Source of the DNA: Lachnospiraceae bacterium
Lineage (GTDB): Bacteria > Bacillota > Clostridia > Lachnospirales > Lachnospiraceae
Direction of reading: 5' to 3'
Length of the DNA stretch: 64,000 bases
NCBI GenBank assembly: GCA_949383255.1
Contig: CASJPF010000010.1
Span: forward strand, 36,303 to 100,302
The notes under the pieces are model-generated. The model saw only the letters and a program-made list of their open reading frames with translations, was not told where the DNA came from and searched no databases. Numbering within the stretch: the first letter of the stretch is position 1; each line of letters starts with the position of its first letter. Below, one piece after another: positions 8,855-18,930 of the stretch. The position numbers and the translations under genes were made by a program.

Positions 8855-9027
8855 AATACTCTCTCAATCTTCTCAATCCATATAATCGCGTAAAGAAAGT
8901 TTATACCTATATGCAGTAGGAGAAAATCTTTCCCCTACTCGCCGCGCGACCCATGCGCCGCATAGCGGCTTATTTCCTATGTAAAAACTGTCATATATCG
9001 TTTTCACATTATGCATGGGTCTGTGCA
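8855..9027. other. Intergenic region with two hairpins
   Basis: Between the groEL terminator and the Crp/Fnr gene. It holds a GTAGGAGAAA / TTTCCCCTAC hairpin (8916-8938) whose sequence recurs in the terminator at 45802, and a small GCCGC-ATA-GCGGC hairpin (8957-8969). The 68-codon open frame across it looks non-coding. No clear promoter was identified. Confidence 0.5.
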
Positions 9028-9033
9028 TAAAAA
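9011..9033. repeat. Terminator-adjacent motif, copy C
   Basis: TGCATGGGTCTGTGCATAAA, directly after the groEL terminator stem on the minus strand. It differs from copy A (3583) at one base within the 16-base core. Confidence 0.5.
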
Positions 9034-9058
9034 CGGAGAACGCAATACTGCGTTCTCC
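9028..9058 (-). terminator. groESL terminator
   Basis: Perfect 10-bp stem GGAGAACGCA / TGCGTTCTCC (9035-9044, 9049-9058), 4-base loop, then GTTTTTA on the minus strand. Confidence 0.9.
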
Positions 9059-9080
9059 CAATATGAGATTTTCTCTCAAT

Positions 9081-10734
<1,654 letters not shown>

Positions 10735-10801
10735 TAGTGAACTATTTTCTGTGAAAAGCGCTGTATCAGCGTACTCTCAATAACCTCAGTATATTTTCCG
10801 G

Positions 10802-11086
10802 TTACTCAATAACAGCCAGAATGTCGTTCTGCTTAACGATGATAAATTCCTCATCATCAATCTTAACTTCTGTTCCAGAGTACTTAGAGAAGATTACGTT
10901 GTCGCCAACTTTCACTTCCATCTTAATCTCTTTCCCGTCAACAACGCCGCCTGGTCCAACAGCAATTACTTCTGCCTGCTGTGGCTTCTCCTTGTTCTGT
11001 CCTGGCAAAACGATACCAGACTTTGTTGTCTCCTCTGCAACCAACTGCTTCAATACGACTCTGTCTCCTAATGGTACTAACTTCAT
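10802..11086 (-). CDS. groES: Co-chaperonin GroES (Hsp10)
   Basis: 94-residue lid of the GroEL chamber. MKLVPLGDRVVLKQ start, mobile loop ETTKSGIVLPG and the C-terminal YSGTEVKIDDEEFIIVKQ are typical. The ATG at 11086 has AGGAGG 7 bases upstream; an 18-codon upstream extension overlaps the leader and is rejected. First gene of groES-groEL. Confidence 0.99.
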   Translation of the reverse strand: MKLVPLGDRVVLKQLVAEETTKSGIVLPGQNKEKPQQAEVIAVGPGGVVDGKEIKMEVKVGDNVIFSKYSGTEVKIDDEEFIIVKQNDILAVIE

Positions 11087-11133
11087 ATAAAATGCCTCCT
11101 TATGTTTATGAAAAAATATTATCCGCTTTTCAA

Positions 11134-11160
11134 TTAGCACTCCTATCTATTGAGTGCTAA
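11134..11160 (-). promoter_or_regulatory. CIRCE operator (HrcA site)
   Basis: TTAGCACTC, nine bases, GAGTGCTAA: an exact consensus CIRCE. It covers the start of the groES transcript, as expected for repression by HrcA. No hrcA gene is in the window. Confidence 0.98.
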
Positions 11161-11168
11161 CAAATCAT

Positions 11169-11197
11169 ATAATAGTTTCTTGTTACGCGTTCTGCAA
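11169..11197 (-). promoter_or_regulatory. groES promoter
   Basis: TTGCAG (11197-11192), 17-bp spacer, TATTAT (11174-11169) on the minus strand. Transcription would begin at about 11162, directly in front of the CIRCE. Confidence 0.75.
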
Positions 11198-11300
11198 ACG
11201 GATTTAAGGCTTATTATATCCCATTTTCTTCCATTTACTCATAATATCTCATTTTTTCTTTCATTTTTAAAGTTTATTGCTCTTAATAATTATTTTAGAT

Positions 11301-12251
11301 TTATAAACAACCGCTTAATCCTTTTTCCAGTCTTTCCTTATATCCAGGCGCATTTTTAATCACAAACTTATTCTCTAACATAGCATACTCTGCGTCTGAG
11401 AGAATATCTTTAAAGCGCTCCTCAACATTGGTGCGCATTACACAGCCTACCGCGACGCTGGGTGCTAACTTATCATCTTCAAAGCTGTCGCACGCCTGTT
11501 GTACTGCATCACAATATGCTCTTGCTTCCTCTTCTTCTGTAAGTGGCAAAAGCACATGAAATACATCTCCTTCCACTCTGCCTAGCACAGCATTTGAAAA
11601 GCCAGCCTCCTGCGCTTTCTTTCTCAGAATTTCCGCCACTGTAACCACCAGACGGTCACTCTCCTCCTCACCGAAATGATTGTCAACAAACTTCCAATCA
11701 TTAATATTGACACAGATTGCAGCCGTGGGAACTACCTCTCGTTCTGCAAGCTCCTTCATATGGCTGATAAAATGATTTCTGTTCAACAATCCTGTCAGTG
11801 GATCATTCTCCCCTGAATACTTTACATGACCTGCATCCTTCTCCAATTGTTGTTCCAGCTCATCAATATAAACGGCTTGCTCACTCGCCAGATACGATTT
11901 CTCACAATAGCCCTCCAATGTCTCAATATATGCGCCAAGAAACTTATTTACTATGTCAAATTTTTCCTCTGGAACACAATCATACTTTGCATAAATATGA
12001 CATACTGTCCTGCCCTTTACCCGAATCTTATTGCCTGGTCTATTGACAACATCTGGCACAAAATCGCCAAAATCTCCAATCGTCATAAGAATACTACCAT
12101 GTCTATCTGTCATTAATGTCTCAATTCCAAAATTGATATTAAACTGACTTAACATTGCTTCTGCAACCTTTAAATCAAATAAATCCTTTGGAAAATAATT
12201 TTTGCTGTTGTGCTCTATTCTCTCCGCAAATGCCATTTTCTTTTCGTTCAT
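11301..12251 (-). CDS. GGDEF-like protein with a degenerate active site
   Basis: 316 residues. Residues 1-120 form a sensor-like region rich in hydrophobic strands (FGIETLMTDRHGSILMTIGD) that contains Cys 84 and Cys 92. A short helical linker (YIDELEQQLEKD) leads into a GGDEF fold at about 148-316, recognised by NDPLTGLLNRNHF. The signature is GRVEGDVF instead of GRxGGDEF, so cyclase activity is doubtful; the allosteric or binding role is unknown. Good AGGGG ribosome site. Confidence 0.8.
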   Translation of the reverse strand: MNEKKMAFAERIEHNSKNYFPKDLFDLKVAEAMLSQFNINFGIETLMTDRHGSILMTIGDFGDFVPDVVNRPGNKIRVKGRTVCHIYAKYDCVPEEKFDIVNKFLGAYIETLEGYCEKSYLASEQAVYIDELEQQLEKDAGHVKYSGENDPLTGLLNRNHFISHMKELAEREVVPTAAICVNINDWKFVDNHFGEEESDRLVVTVAEILRKKAQEAGFSNAVLGRVEGDVFHVLLPLTEEEEARAYCDAVQQACDSFEDDKLAPSVAVGCVMRTNVEERFKDILSDAEYAMLENKFVIKNAPGYKERLEKGLSGCL

Positions 12252-12284
12252 TGTTATCCCCTGTCCTTTCCCTTCCGTTTTGCT

Positions 12285-13943
12285 TTAAAAAAATTTATCA
12301 ATAATCTCCACCATACCATCATGGTTATTGTCACACATTGTAACATAATTTGCACATTCTTTTACTTCCAAACGCCCGTTTGCCATACAGACACCAACAG
12401 CCGCTGCCTCCAACATAGAAATATCGTTCTCTTCATCACCCGCTGCCACCGAATTTTGAATCGGAACATGTATTGCATTGCACAGACGACGCAACGCATT
12501 CCCTTTTCCAGCCTTTTTATGATAAAATTCCAGATAGCGCGCACTGGAAAACGCACAAGTTACATCCTTTGCTAACTCTGACAGCTCAACTTCCCTGCGC
12601 AATTCTTCCAATCGTTCTCGATTATCTATATCAATCGCAAGCAGCTTAAACGGCGCATGTGCAAGTTCTTTCTCCAAATCTGTCTCAATAATATATGGCT
12701 GTTTAATCGCTTTTCTATAATAGATAAGTTCCCTGTCTTCTGCACAACTTACAATGTGTGTATCTGTGTAAGTCTGTATATGGATTCCTCTCTTGAGAGC
12801 CATATCATAAATTGCCTGTGCTGTCACAATTGGAACGCTGTATTGTTCTATCACTGCATGTTCTGCACAGTCATAAAGCACTGCCCCATTATATGCTGAG
12901 ATATAAATCTTACCTTCCGTATTACTTTTCTGTATATCAAGAGTTTGCAACACATCAAGAATGCTTTTGAGCGATCTTCCACTTGCCAGTACAAAGTGAT
13001 GTCCTTTCGACAACAATTCCAAAATCTTTTGCCTTGTTCTATCCGAAATTTTTTTATCCTTGTCAAGCAATGTATCATCCAAATCTGTAAACAAAATTTT
13101 TGTCTGCAATGTCCTTTTCAAACCTGCCAAAATTTCCTCGGGCACAAAAAGCTTGCCATAGCCAGTACCCAGCTCAAGTCCCGGTTTGGTTCCACCATGA
13201 AAATCAGATCCCCCGCAAGGCAGCAAACAATATTTTTTTGCAAGCGCTTTCATCTGTCTCTCTTCTGCCGGAGAAAATGTGCTGTAGATACACTCCATCG
13301 CCATCAATCCAGCATCTTTTAATCTGTGCACCAAAAGTTCCAACTGATCGTCTCCTAAATGATACAACAATGGATGCGCCAAAACTGGTATTCCTCCAGC
13401 CTTCAGTGTCACTTCAATAACCTCCTCTGGCGTGATTTTCTCTCGATGCACAAAATATGGCGTATGGTCACCCAAATATCTATCAAAAGCTTCATTCCTG
13501 CTTTTGACATACCCTTTTTCTAACAAAAAACTTGCAAAGTGCGCTCTTGTAATAACCGCTTCTGGAAACAAATCCACAAGTGCCTCATAAGTAATCCGAA
13601 TCCCCGCCCCCTGCAAATTCGCACATAATTTGCGATTTCTGTTTGTTCTCGACTGTTGAAAGCGTGTCAGATATTCCTGAAAAACTGGTGCCTTATAATC
13701 AATAAACAACCCCAGAATGTGCACGTCACGACCATTGTACTCCGTCGAATATTCTATCCCGGGAACAATCTCAATTGGCTTATCTTTGGCGTAATCCATA
13801 ATCTCATCCAACCCATCTACAGTGTCATGGTCAGTGAGTGCAATTGCGCTCAATCCCTTCTCAACAGCAACATTCACCAACTCGCAAGGAGTCATCGTAC
13901 CATCAGAACAGCATGAGTGTACATGCAAATCGACAAATCCCAT
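12285..13943 (-). CDS. PHP-domain phosphoesterase fused to a Cof-type HAD phosphatase
   Basis: Residues 1-275 are a PHP domain with its metal ligands: DLHVHSCCSDG, ALTDHDTVDG, PGIEYS, HILG, LAHPLLY, GGSDFHG. This half resembles the RNase AM/3',5'-nucleoside bisphosphate phosphatase group. Residues 285-552 are a Cof/HAD phosphatase: LFTDLDDTLLDKD, LASGR, KGNALRRLC and GDEENDISMLEAA. Both catalytic sites look intact. The start is ATG 13943 with AAAGGAG; the ten-codon extension upstream is rejected. The joining of the two hydrolases in one chain is unusual. Confidence 0.88.
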   Translation of the reverse strand: MGFVDLHVHSCCSDGTMTPCELVNVAVEKGLSAIALTDHDTVDGLDEIMDYAKDKPIEIVPGIEYSTEYNGRDVHILGLFIDYKAPVFQEYLTRFQQSRTNRNRKLCANLQGAGIRITYEALVDLFPEAVITRAHFASFLLEKGYVKSRNEAFDRYLGDHTPYFVHREKITPEEVIEVTLKAGGIPVLAHPLLYHLGDDQLELLVHRLKDAGLMAMECIYSTFSPAEERQMKALAKKYCLLPCGGSDFHGGTKPGLELGTGYGKLFVPEEILAGLKRTLQTKILFTDLDDTLLDKDKKISDRTRQKILELLSKGHHFVLASGRSLKSILDVLQTLDIQKSNTEGKIYISAYNGAVLYDCAEHAVIEQYSVPIVTAQAIYDMALKRGIHIQTYTDTHIVSCAEDRELIYYRKAIKQPYIIETDLEKELAHAPFKLLAIDIDNRERLEELRREVELSELAKDVTCAFSSARYLEFYHKKAGKGNALRRLCNAIHVPIQNSVAAGDEENDISMLEAAAVGVCMANGRLEVKECANYVTMCDNNHDGMVEIIDKFF

Positions 13944-13974
13944 TTTTAGTCTCCTTTTCCCCTTCGCTATCAAT

Positions 13975-14003
13975 GAAAAAAGACAGAAAAAACCTGTCTC
14001 TTT
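13975..14003 (-). terminator. ABC-F gene terminator
   Basis: AGACAG (13981-13986) pairs with CTGTCT (13994-13999); on the minus strand the stem is followed by TTTTTTC. It sits between the ABC-F gene and the PHP-HAD gene. Confidence 0.65.
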
Positions 14004-14019
14004 TCATCAGACTACTGTC

Positions 14020-15666
14020 TTAATCTTCTCCGCTCTCATCCTCAGCCTCCGCAGTATATACAGAAGTCCGTTTTCTTGCCATCTCATCATTCGCAAGATA
14101 CTCATCATAAGTCGTAATTTTATCGATCAGAGTACCATTTGGAAGGATCTCCATAATACGATTTGCTGTTGTCTCCACAAACTGGTGGTCATGGCAAGCA
14201 AAGATTGCAACTCCGGGAAATTTGATTAATCCATTGTTAAGCGCTGTAATCGACTCCATATCAAGATGATTCGTCGGCTCGTCAAGGACCAAACAATTTG
14301 CCCCGCTTATCATCATCTTACTAAGCAAGCAGCGCACCTTTTCCCCACCGGAAAGCACCTTGACCTTCTTCACACCGTCTTCCCCTGCAAACAACATTCG
14401 TCCGAGAAAACCACGCACATAAGTAATGTCATCCACTGGAGAATACCCCATAAGCCAATCTGCAATTGTATAATCATTATTAAACTCATTGGTTGGATCC
14501 TTTGGAAAATAAGCCTGTGATGTGGTGACACCCCACTTATATGTCCCTTCGTCTGGCTCCATCTCTCCCATCAGTATCTGAAAAAGAGTTGTTTTTGCAA
14601 GTTCATTGGCACCCACAAACGCAACCTTGTCCTCCCGACCAAGAATGAAAGAAATATTATCTAGTACTTTTTCCCCATTAATTGTCTTGGAGAGATGCTC
14701 CACTGTCAGAACCTCATTTCCAATCTCACGGTCTGGTCTGAAATCAATATAAGGATATTTACGGCTTGAAGGTTTAATATCTTCCAACTCAATCTTCTCC
14801 AAAGCACGCTTTCTTGAAGTCGCCTGCTTTGACTTAGAAGCATTTGCAGAGAACCGCGAAATAAATTCCTGCAGCTCTTTAATTTTTTCTTCTTTTTTCT
14901 TGTTTGCCTCTTTCATCTGTTTGACAAGCAACTGGCTTGACTCATACCAGAAGTCATAATTTCCGGCATAGAGTTGAATTTTCCCATAGTCGATATCTGC
15001 AATCTGTGTACATACTTTGTTCAGGAAATAACGGTCATGAGACACAACAATCACAGTATTATCAAAATTAATTAAAAATTCTTCCAACCATGCAATCGCA
15101 TCTAAATCCAAGTGGTTTGTCGGCTCATCAAGCAACAAAATATCTGGGTTTCCAAACAGCGCTTTTGCAAGAAGCACTTTCACCTTCTCACTGCCGTTTA
15201 AATCTTTCATCAAAGAATAGTGTAATTCTGTGTCTATACCAAGACCATTTAATAACTGCGCAGCATTGGATTCTGCTTCCCATCCATCCATCTCTGCAAA
15301 CTCACCCTCAAGTTCACTGGCGCGAATGCCATCTTCATCTGTAAAATCCTCTTTTGCATAGATGGCATCCTTCTCTTTCATAATCTCATACAGGCGGGCA
15401 TTTCCCATAATGACAGTATCTATAACAGAATACTCATCATATTTAAAGTGATCCTGCTCTAAAACAGAAAGACGCTGTCCCGGCGTAATTACAATGTCGC
15501 CCTTGGTTGTCTCAAGCTTTCCTGACAAAATCTTTAAAAAAGTGGATTTTCCTGCTCCGTTGGCACCAATTAATCCATAACAGTTTCCCTCTGTAAACTT
15601 AATATTTACATCCTCAAATAATGCCTTTTTCCCTACTCTATAGGTTACATTGTTTGCACTGATCAT
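14020..15666 (-). CDS. ABC-F family ATPase (YkpA/YbiT-like)
   Basis: Soluble ribosome-associated twin ATPase without membrane segments, 548 residues. The first ATPase has Walker A GANGAGKST, Walker B DILLLDEPTNHLD and SHDRYFL. A charged linker (about 235-310, LQEFISRFSANASKSKQATS) follows. The second has SGGEKVRCLLSKMM and LVLDEPTNHLD, but its Walker A reads GANELAKTT and the first signature reads NGSEK rather than SGGQ. The YkpA branch is inferred from these features and the acidic tail. ABC-F proteins assist stalled translation or antibiotic protection; no resistance context is seen. The role here is not proven. Confidence 0.9.
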   Translation of the reverse strand: MISANNVTYRVGKKALFEDVNIKFTEGNCYGLIGANGAGKSTFLKILSGKLETTKGDIVITPGQRLSVLEQDHFKYDEYSVIDTVIMGNARLYEIMKEKDAIYAKEDFTDEDGIRASELEGEFAEMDGWEAESNAAQLLNGLGIDTELHYSLMKDLNGSEKVKVLLAKALFGNPDILLLDEPTNHLDLDAIAWLEEFLINFDNTVIVVSHDRYFLNKVCTQIADIDYGKIQLYAGNYDFWYESSQLLVKQMKEANKKKEEKIKELQEFISRFSANASKSKQATSRKRALEKIELEDIKPSSRKYPYIDFRPDREIGNEVLTVEHLSKTINGEKVLDNISFILGREDKVAFVGANELAKTTLFQILMGEMEPDEGTYKWGVTTSQAYFPKDPTNEFNNDYTIADWLMGYSPVDDITYVRGFLGRMLFAGEDGVKKVKVLSGGEKVRCLLSKMMISGANCLVLDEPTNHLDMESITALNNGLIKFPGVAIFACHDHQFVETTANRIMEILPNGTLIDKITTYDEYLANDEMARKRTSVYTAEAEDESGED

Positions 15667-15698
15667 GATAAATTCCTCTTAATCCTATTATTCTTGTT

Positions 15699-15725
15699 TT
15701 AGAGCATTTTTCAGACATGCTCTAA
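15699..15725. repeat. Inverted repeat upstream of the ABC-F gene
   Basis: TTAGAGCAT (15699-15707) and ATGCTCTAA (15717-15725), 9-bp perfect arms with a 9-base loop. No T run follows, so it may be an operator or attenuator for the ABC-F gene rather than a terminator of the 705-residue gene. Confidence 0.45.
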
Positions 15726-15803
15726 CCTGTCCCAAAACATCACTTTCTATTATACATAAAAAGTACGGTTTTTCAAGGAAAATTTATTTGTCCTCTGCAC
15801 ACA

Positions 15804-17921
15804 TTATTTTTTGAATAGCCTTCCAAAAAGCCCTTTTTTATTTGTGTTGGTTTCCGCTGTTTCATCCACAGACTCTGTGCTCTCTGTTCTTCTGTACTTC
15901 TGCGTATTTTCTGGATTCTCCTTCAGTGTCAAGAGCGCATCATACGCCTGTAACATATTCAAATCATTTGCCTCAGCCAACTCTTGCGCAGTAAACCCTT
16001 CAATCGCAAGCATTCCAACTGACGGATATGCGCCATTTCTGACTGCCGTAGCAAACTCTACAAAAATACTGTGGTCGGATCGAAGCCGTTTATAATAATA
16101 TGTCGCCTGCGGATAGGAAAGTCCGCAACCCTGTGTCAGATAAATCATAAATTCCTCACGAAAAGCTTCTCCGTTTTTCCACTGTTTCGCCACCTCACTC
16201 ATCAACTGCGTGTTCATCAAACACAATGTACTTGGTCCATCTGTGAGTGCCGCTATATTAGATGTCTCGCAGAGCTTCTCCATAAACTGTGGATTGTCAA
16301 TTCCGGCTGGCATTAGCTGCCCTTCCCCTTTTCGTCCCATCTCATAGCGGTTTGTGGTAATCAGATAAACAATATTATTTTTCAGTGTGAACGCTCCACT
16401 TTTTTCTTTTAATGTATAAATATAGGGCTTCTCACAAAGTGCTTCTGTGAGCGAAACGGTAATCTGATTCATCAGTCGCGTATATTTTGTCACAGTTTCC
16501 TCGTCTGACGCCTTTCTAGCCGTATCAAAACGCGCTGCTGCCTCCTGCATCATTATCATCATCTCAGTGACACTGCATCCCGCTAAATAGGTCGCACCTT
16601 GATCGAAATCCTTGTCCATATGTGCAATCAATTCAACTTTTCTATCATCGCTCACATAATACTCATTTTCCTGATTACAGAATGGCACAATTGGCATACG
16701 ATACTTTTTCTCGCCTTCCTCCTCGCGCATAACCTGCGACAGTACTTCCTCTGACAGCACTTCCTCCACATCACGCTGATATCCTGTTACATTCCAGATA
16801 TACTCCATCTTACAGGCAATAGCATCTACCGTGTCAAAATCAAAATTTACCCCTGTCACGCCAAGTTTTGCCGCCAGCGCAAGCACTGTCTCAAGCTGAA
16901 ATAATTCTTCTTTCTGATTTAGTACACCGATTGGAAACGCACTGTCAAAGATAGGCAATGTCATAGGATTTTGCAAAACATAGCTTATCGCATCATCATA
17001 CTTCTCAAATAAAAATAATAAAATATTGTTTTCATCGGGTTTTAACAACAGCGGATTTCCACATGCAGTGCGATAATCACTGTGTTGTGGTGCCAACAGA
17101 ATATAAATGTTATCCATCTGCATATATGCACGGATTCTCGCCTGCACCATCTCTTCATTATAATGTGGTATCTCCAAATGCCCTGTAAGATCTAGCGTTG
17201 CAGGATCATATTCCAGCCAATAATTTCGGTGCGGCTCCACAATCACCTGAAGCCTGCCTCTAACAATCTGCGACAACATGGCAAGCTTATATTTATTGAT
17301 TGGTTTTTTATCGGGATTAAAATGCATTGCACTATCCGCCGTCAAAAATACCTTTAGGGACTCATAATCATAATCTTCCTGTGTCGCCTGCTCGCCATTC
17401 TTCTTCCTTCTCATAGTCATAAGCGCAAAGACTGGCTTTTCACCATCCTTAGGGCGCACCCGAAAATCAGGAATCTGTCCTATAATATAGACACTCTTTG
17501 TCCACAAACGTGCAATTGCTTCCTCCCGCGCACATCGCTCTATTGATGCCATATACAAAATATGATAACTGTCTGCTGCATCTTTAAGTCCTAAAAGCTC
17601 TTTCGACGCAATATATTTTTCATCACACAGCGTATTTTTAGGTGCATTCTCATTTGCACTCATATGGAGTACCAATCCAGATATTCCTTCTTCAAAAATT
17701 TGATTTACAACCTCGCCCAGCTTATCCTCATGGTACGCATACTGATGATTGCTGTATTTCACAGCTTTTGCGACATATGCATCATAGTATTCCTTCTCAA
17801 AAAAGACATGAATCGCGTTATCAAAGACTTCCTCCTCATCGCGCTGCATCACCATAATATCCTTGTCAAAGCCCTCAAATAACCGCAGTTGCCACACTGA
17901 AATGTTCGTTTTTCTTTCCAC
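15804..17921 (-). CDS. Conserved-looking cytosolic protein of unknown function
   Basis: 705 residues, not recognised. No signal peptide or membrane segment. It starts at GTG (17921) with AGG about 8 bases before. The sequence is an alternation of short strands and helices with acidic stretches (EEVLSEEVLSQVMREEEGEKK near 395). The last 45 residues are a low-complexity linker (TESTESVDETAETNTNKK) ending in the basic amphipathic tail GLFGRLFKK, which could bind a membrane or a partner. A small gene for an 87-residue acidic protein precedes it by 25 bp. Confidence 0.75.
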   Translation of the reverse strand: MERKTNISVWQLRLFEGFDKDIMVMQRDEEEVFDNAIHVFFEKEYYDAYVAKAVKYSNHQYAYHEDKLGEVVNQIFEEGISGLVLHMSANENAPKNTLCDEKYIASKELLGLKDAADSYHILYMASIERCAREEAIARLWTKSVYIIGQIPDFRVRPKDGEKPVFALMTMRRKKNGEQATQEDYDYESLKVFLTADSAMHFNPDKKPINKYKLAMLSQIVRGRLQVIVEPHRNYWLEYDPATLDLTGHLEIPHYNEEMVQARIRAYMQMDNIYILLAPQHSDYRTACGNPLLLKPDENNILLFLFEKYDDAISYVLQNPMTLPIFDSAFPIGVLNQKEELFQLETVLALAAKLGVTGVNFDFDTVDAIACKMEYIWNVTGYQRDVEEVLSEEVLSQVMREEEGEKKYRMPIVPFCNQENEYYVSDDRKVELIAHMDKDFDQGATYLAGCSVTEMMIMMQEAAARFDTARKASDEETVTKYTRLMNQITVSLTEALCEKPYIYTLKEKSGAFTLKNNIVYLITTNRYEMGRKGEGQLMPAGIDNPQFMEKLCETSNIAALTDGPSTLCLMNTQLMSEVAKQWKNGEAFREEFMIYLTQGCGLSYPQATYYYKRLRSDHSIFVEFATAVRNGAYPSVGMLAIEGFTAQELAEANDLNMLQAYDALLTLKENPENTQKYRRTESTESVDETAETNTNKKGLFGRLFKK

Positions 17922-17946
17922 TTTGTCTACCTATTCCTATCTTTAT

Positions 17947-18210
17947 TTAGCTCTCTACGATCAGGTATCTTCCATCGCCAATATCAAATACCTCGGGCGC
18001 ATCCACAATCTCTTCTTTTTCCTGTCCCTCAAGGTCAATTCCTTCCTCGTCGAAATACTCCCACACCTCATCAATAGAGTCGACAACCACTGCCATACAC
18101 TCCTCAAGAAACGCCTCTGCCTCATCAATATTTCCGGCTACTCTCTCTGGTAACAGCTTTAACTGGTTTTTCAAAAAACAGGTTAATACTGCTTCATCAT
18201 ACTCGTGCAT
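17947..18210 (-). CDS. Small acidic protein of unknown function
   Basis: 87 residues, strongly acidic, with a leading helix (LTCFLKNQLKLLPERVAG) and a C-terminal strand FDIGDGRYLIVES. AGGAG lies 8 bases before the ATG, so it is a real gene. Co-directional with and 25 bp before the 705-residue unknown. I cannot name the family. Confidence 0.75.
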   Translation of the reverse strand: MHEYDEAVLTCFLKNQLKLLPERVAGNIDEAEAFLEECMAVVVDSIDEVWEYFDEEGIDLEGQEKEEIVDAPEVFDIGDGRYLIVES

Positions 18211-18309
18211 AATTATCTCTCCTTTATTATATAGATTAAATATCTGTTATTCATCACTTAATAATGTAACAGCATACTAGCCTACTTGTAAACCCTTTTC
18301 GCAAACATT

Positions 18310-18912
18310 CTACACTAATTTTCTAGCGAGAAGCTCCTGCATCAGTCTGCCAACTGGAAGCCCTACCACATTATTGTACTCTCCGTTGATTGATTTGATA
18401 AAGGCAGCACATTTTCCCTGAATCGCATAAGCGCCTGCCTTATCCATCGGTTCCTCTGTTGCCACGTACGCCGCAATCTGCTCTAAAGTCATTGGATACA
18501 TATGAACATCTGTTTTTTCATAGAACGTAACACTCTCCTGTTTTCGCTTTTGTGCTTCTTTTCCCAATAAAACCAAAGTCACGCCTGTATAAACCTGATG
18601 GGAATCCCCTTGCAGCTTTGTCAACATTGCTGTAGCGTCATTTCTGTCTCTTGGCTTTCCCATAACTTCATTTCTATGCACCACAATTGTATCCGCACCA
18701 ATAATAACAATTGTATCATTTTGATAGCGTTGCAGATAGCGTTCTGCCACCTCGCTCGCCTTCTGATGTGAAAGTTCTTCGACAATATCTTCTGGAGTTT
18801 TTTTCGTGATAATCTCCTCCTTATGCGCCTGTGAAATCTCAAAGTCCAACCCTATTTGTTCCAAAAGCTCTCGCCGGCGTGGGGAACCTGATGCAAGTAT
18901 ATATTTTATCAT
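18310..18912 (-). CDS. maf: Maf-like nucleotide pyrophosphatase (house-cleaning)
   Basis: Hydrolyses non-canonical or modified nucleoside triphosphates such as dTTP/UTP derivatives. The signature ASGSPRRRELL is at the N-terminus, followed by VIIGADTIV, GKPRDRNDA and DKAGAYAIQGK. The ATG at 18912 is taken as the start (MIKYILASG, the usual Maf beginning); a TTG at 18930 is adjacent to the polyphosphate kinase stop. Downstream gene of the ppx-ppk unit. Confidence 0.95.
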   Translation of the reverse strand: MIKYILASGSPRRRELLEQIGLDFEISQAHKEEIITKKTPEDIVEELSHQKASEVAERYLQRYQNDTIVIIGADTIVVHRNEVMGKPRDRNDATAMLTKLQGDSHQVYTGVTLVLLGKEAQKRKQESVTFYEKTDVHMYPMTLEQIAAYVATEEPMDKAGAYAIQGKCAAFIKSINGEYNNVVGLPVGRLMQELLARKLV

Positions 18913-18930
18913 AGCCTTGTGTACTCCCAA

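Noticed and set aside
8873..9079. 68-codon minus-strand open frame between groEL and the Crp/Fnr gene
   Set aside because: It runs through the groEL terminator and two hairpins, has no ribosome site and an implausible composition.
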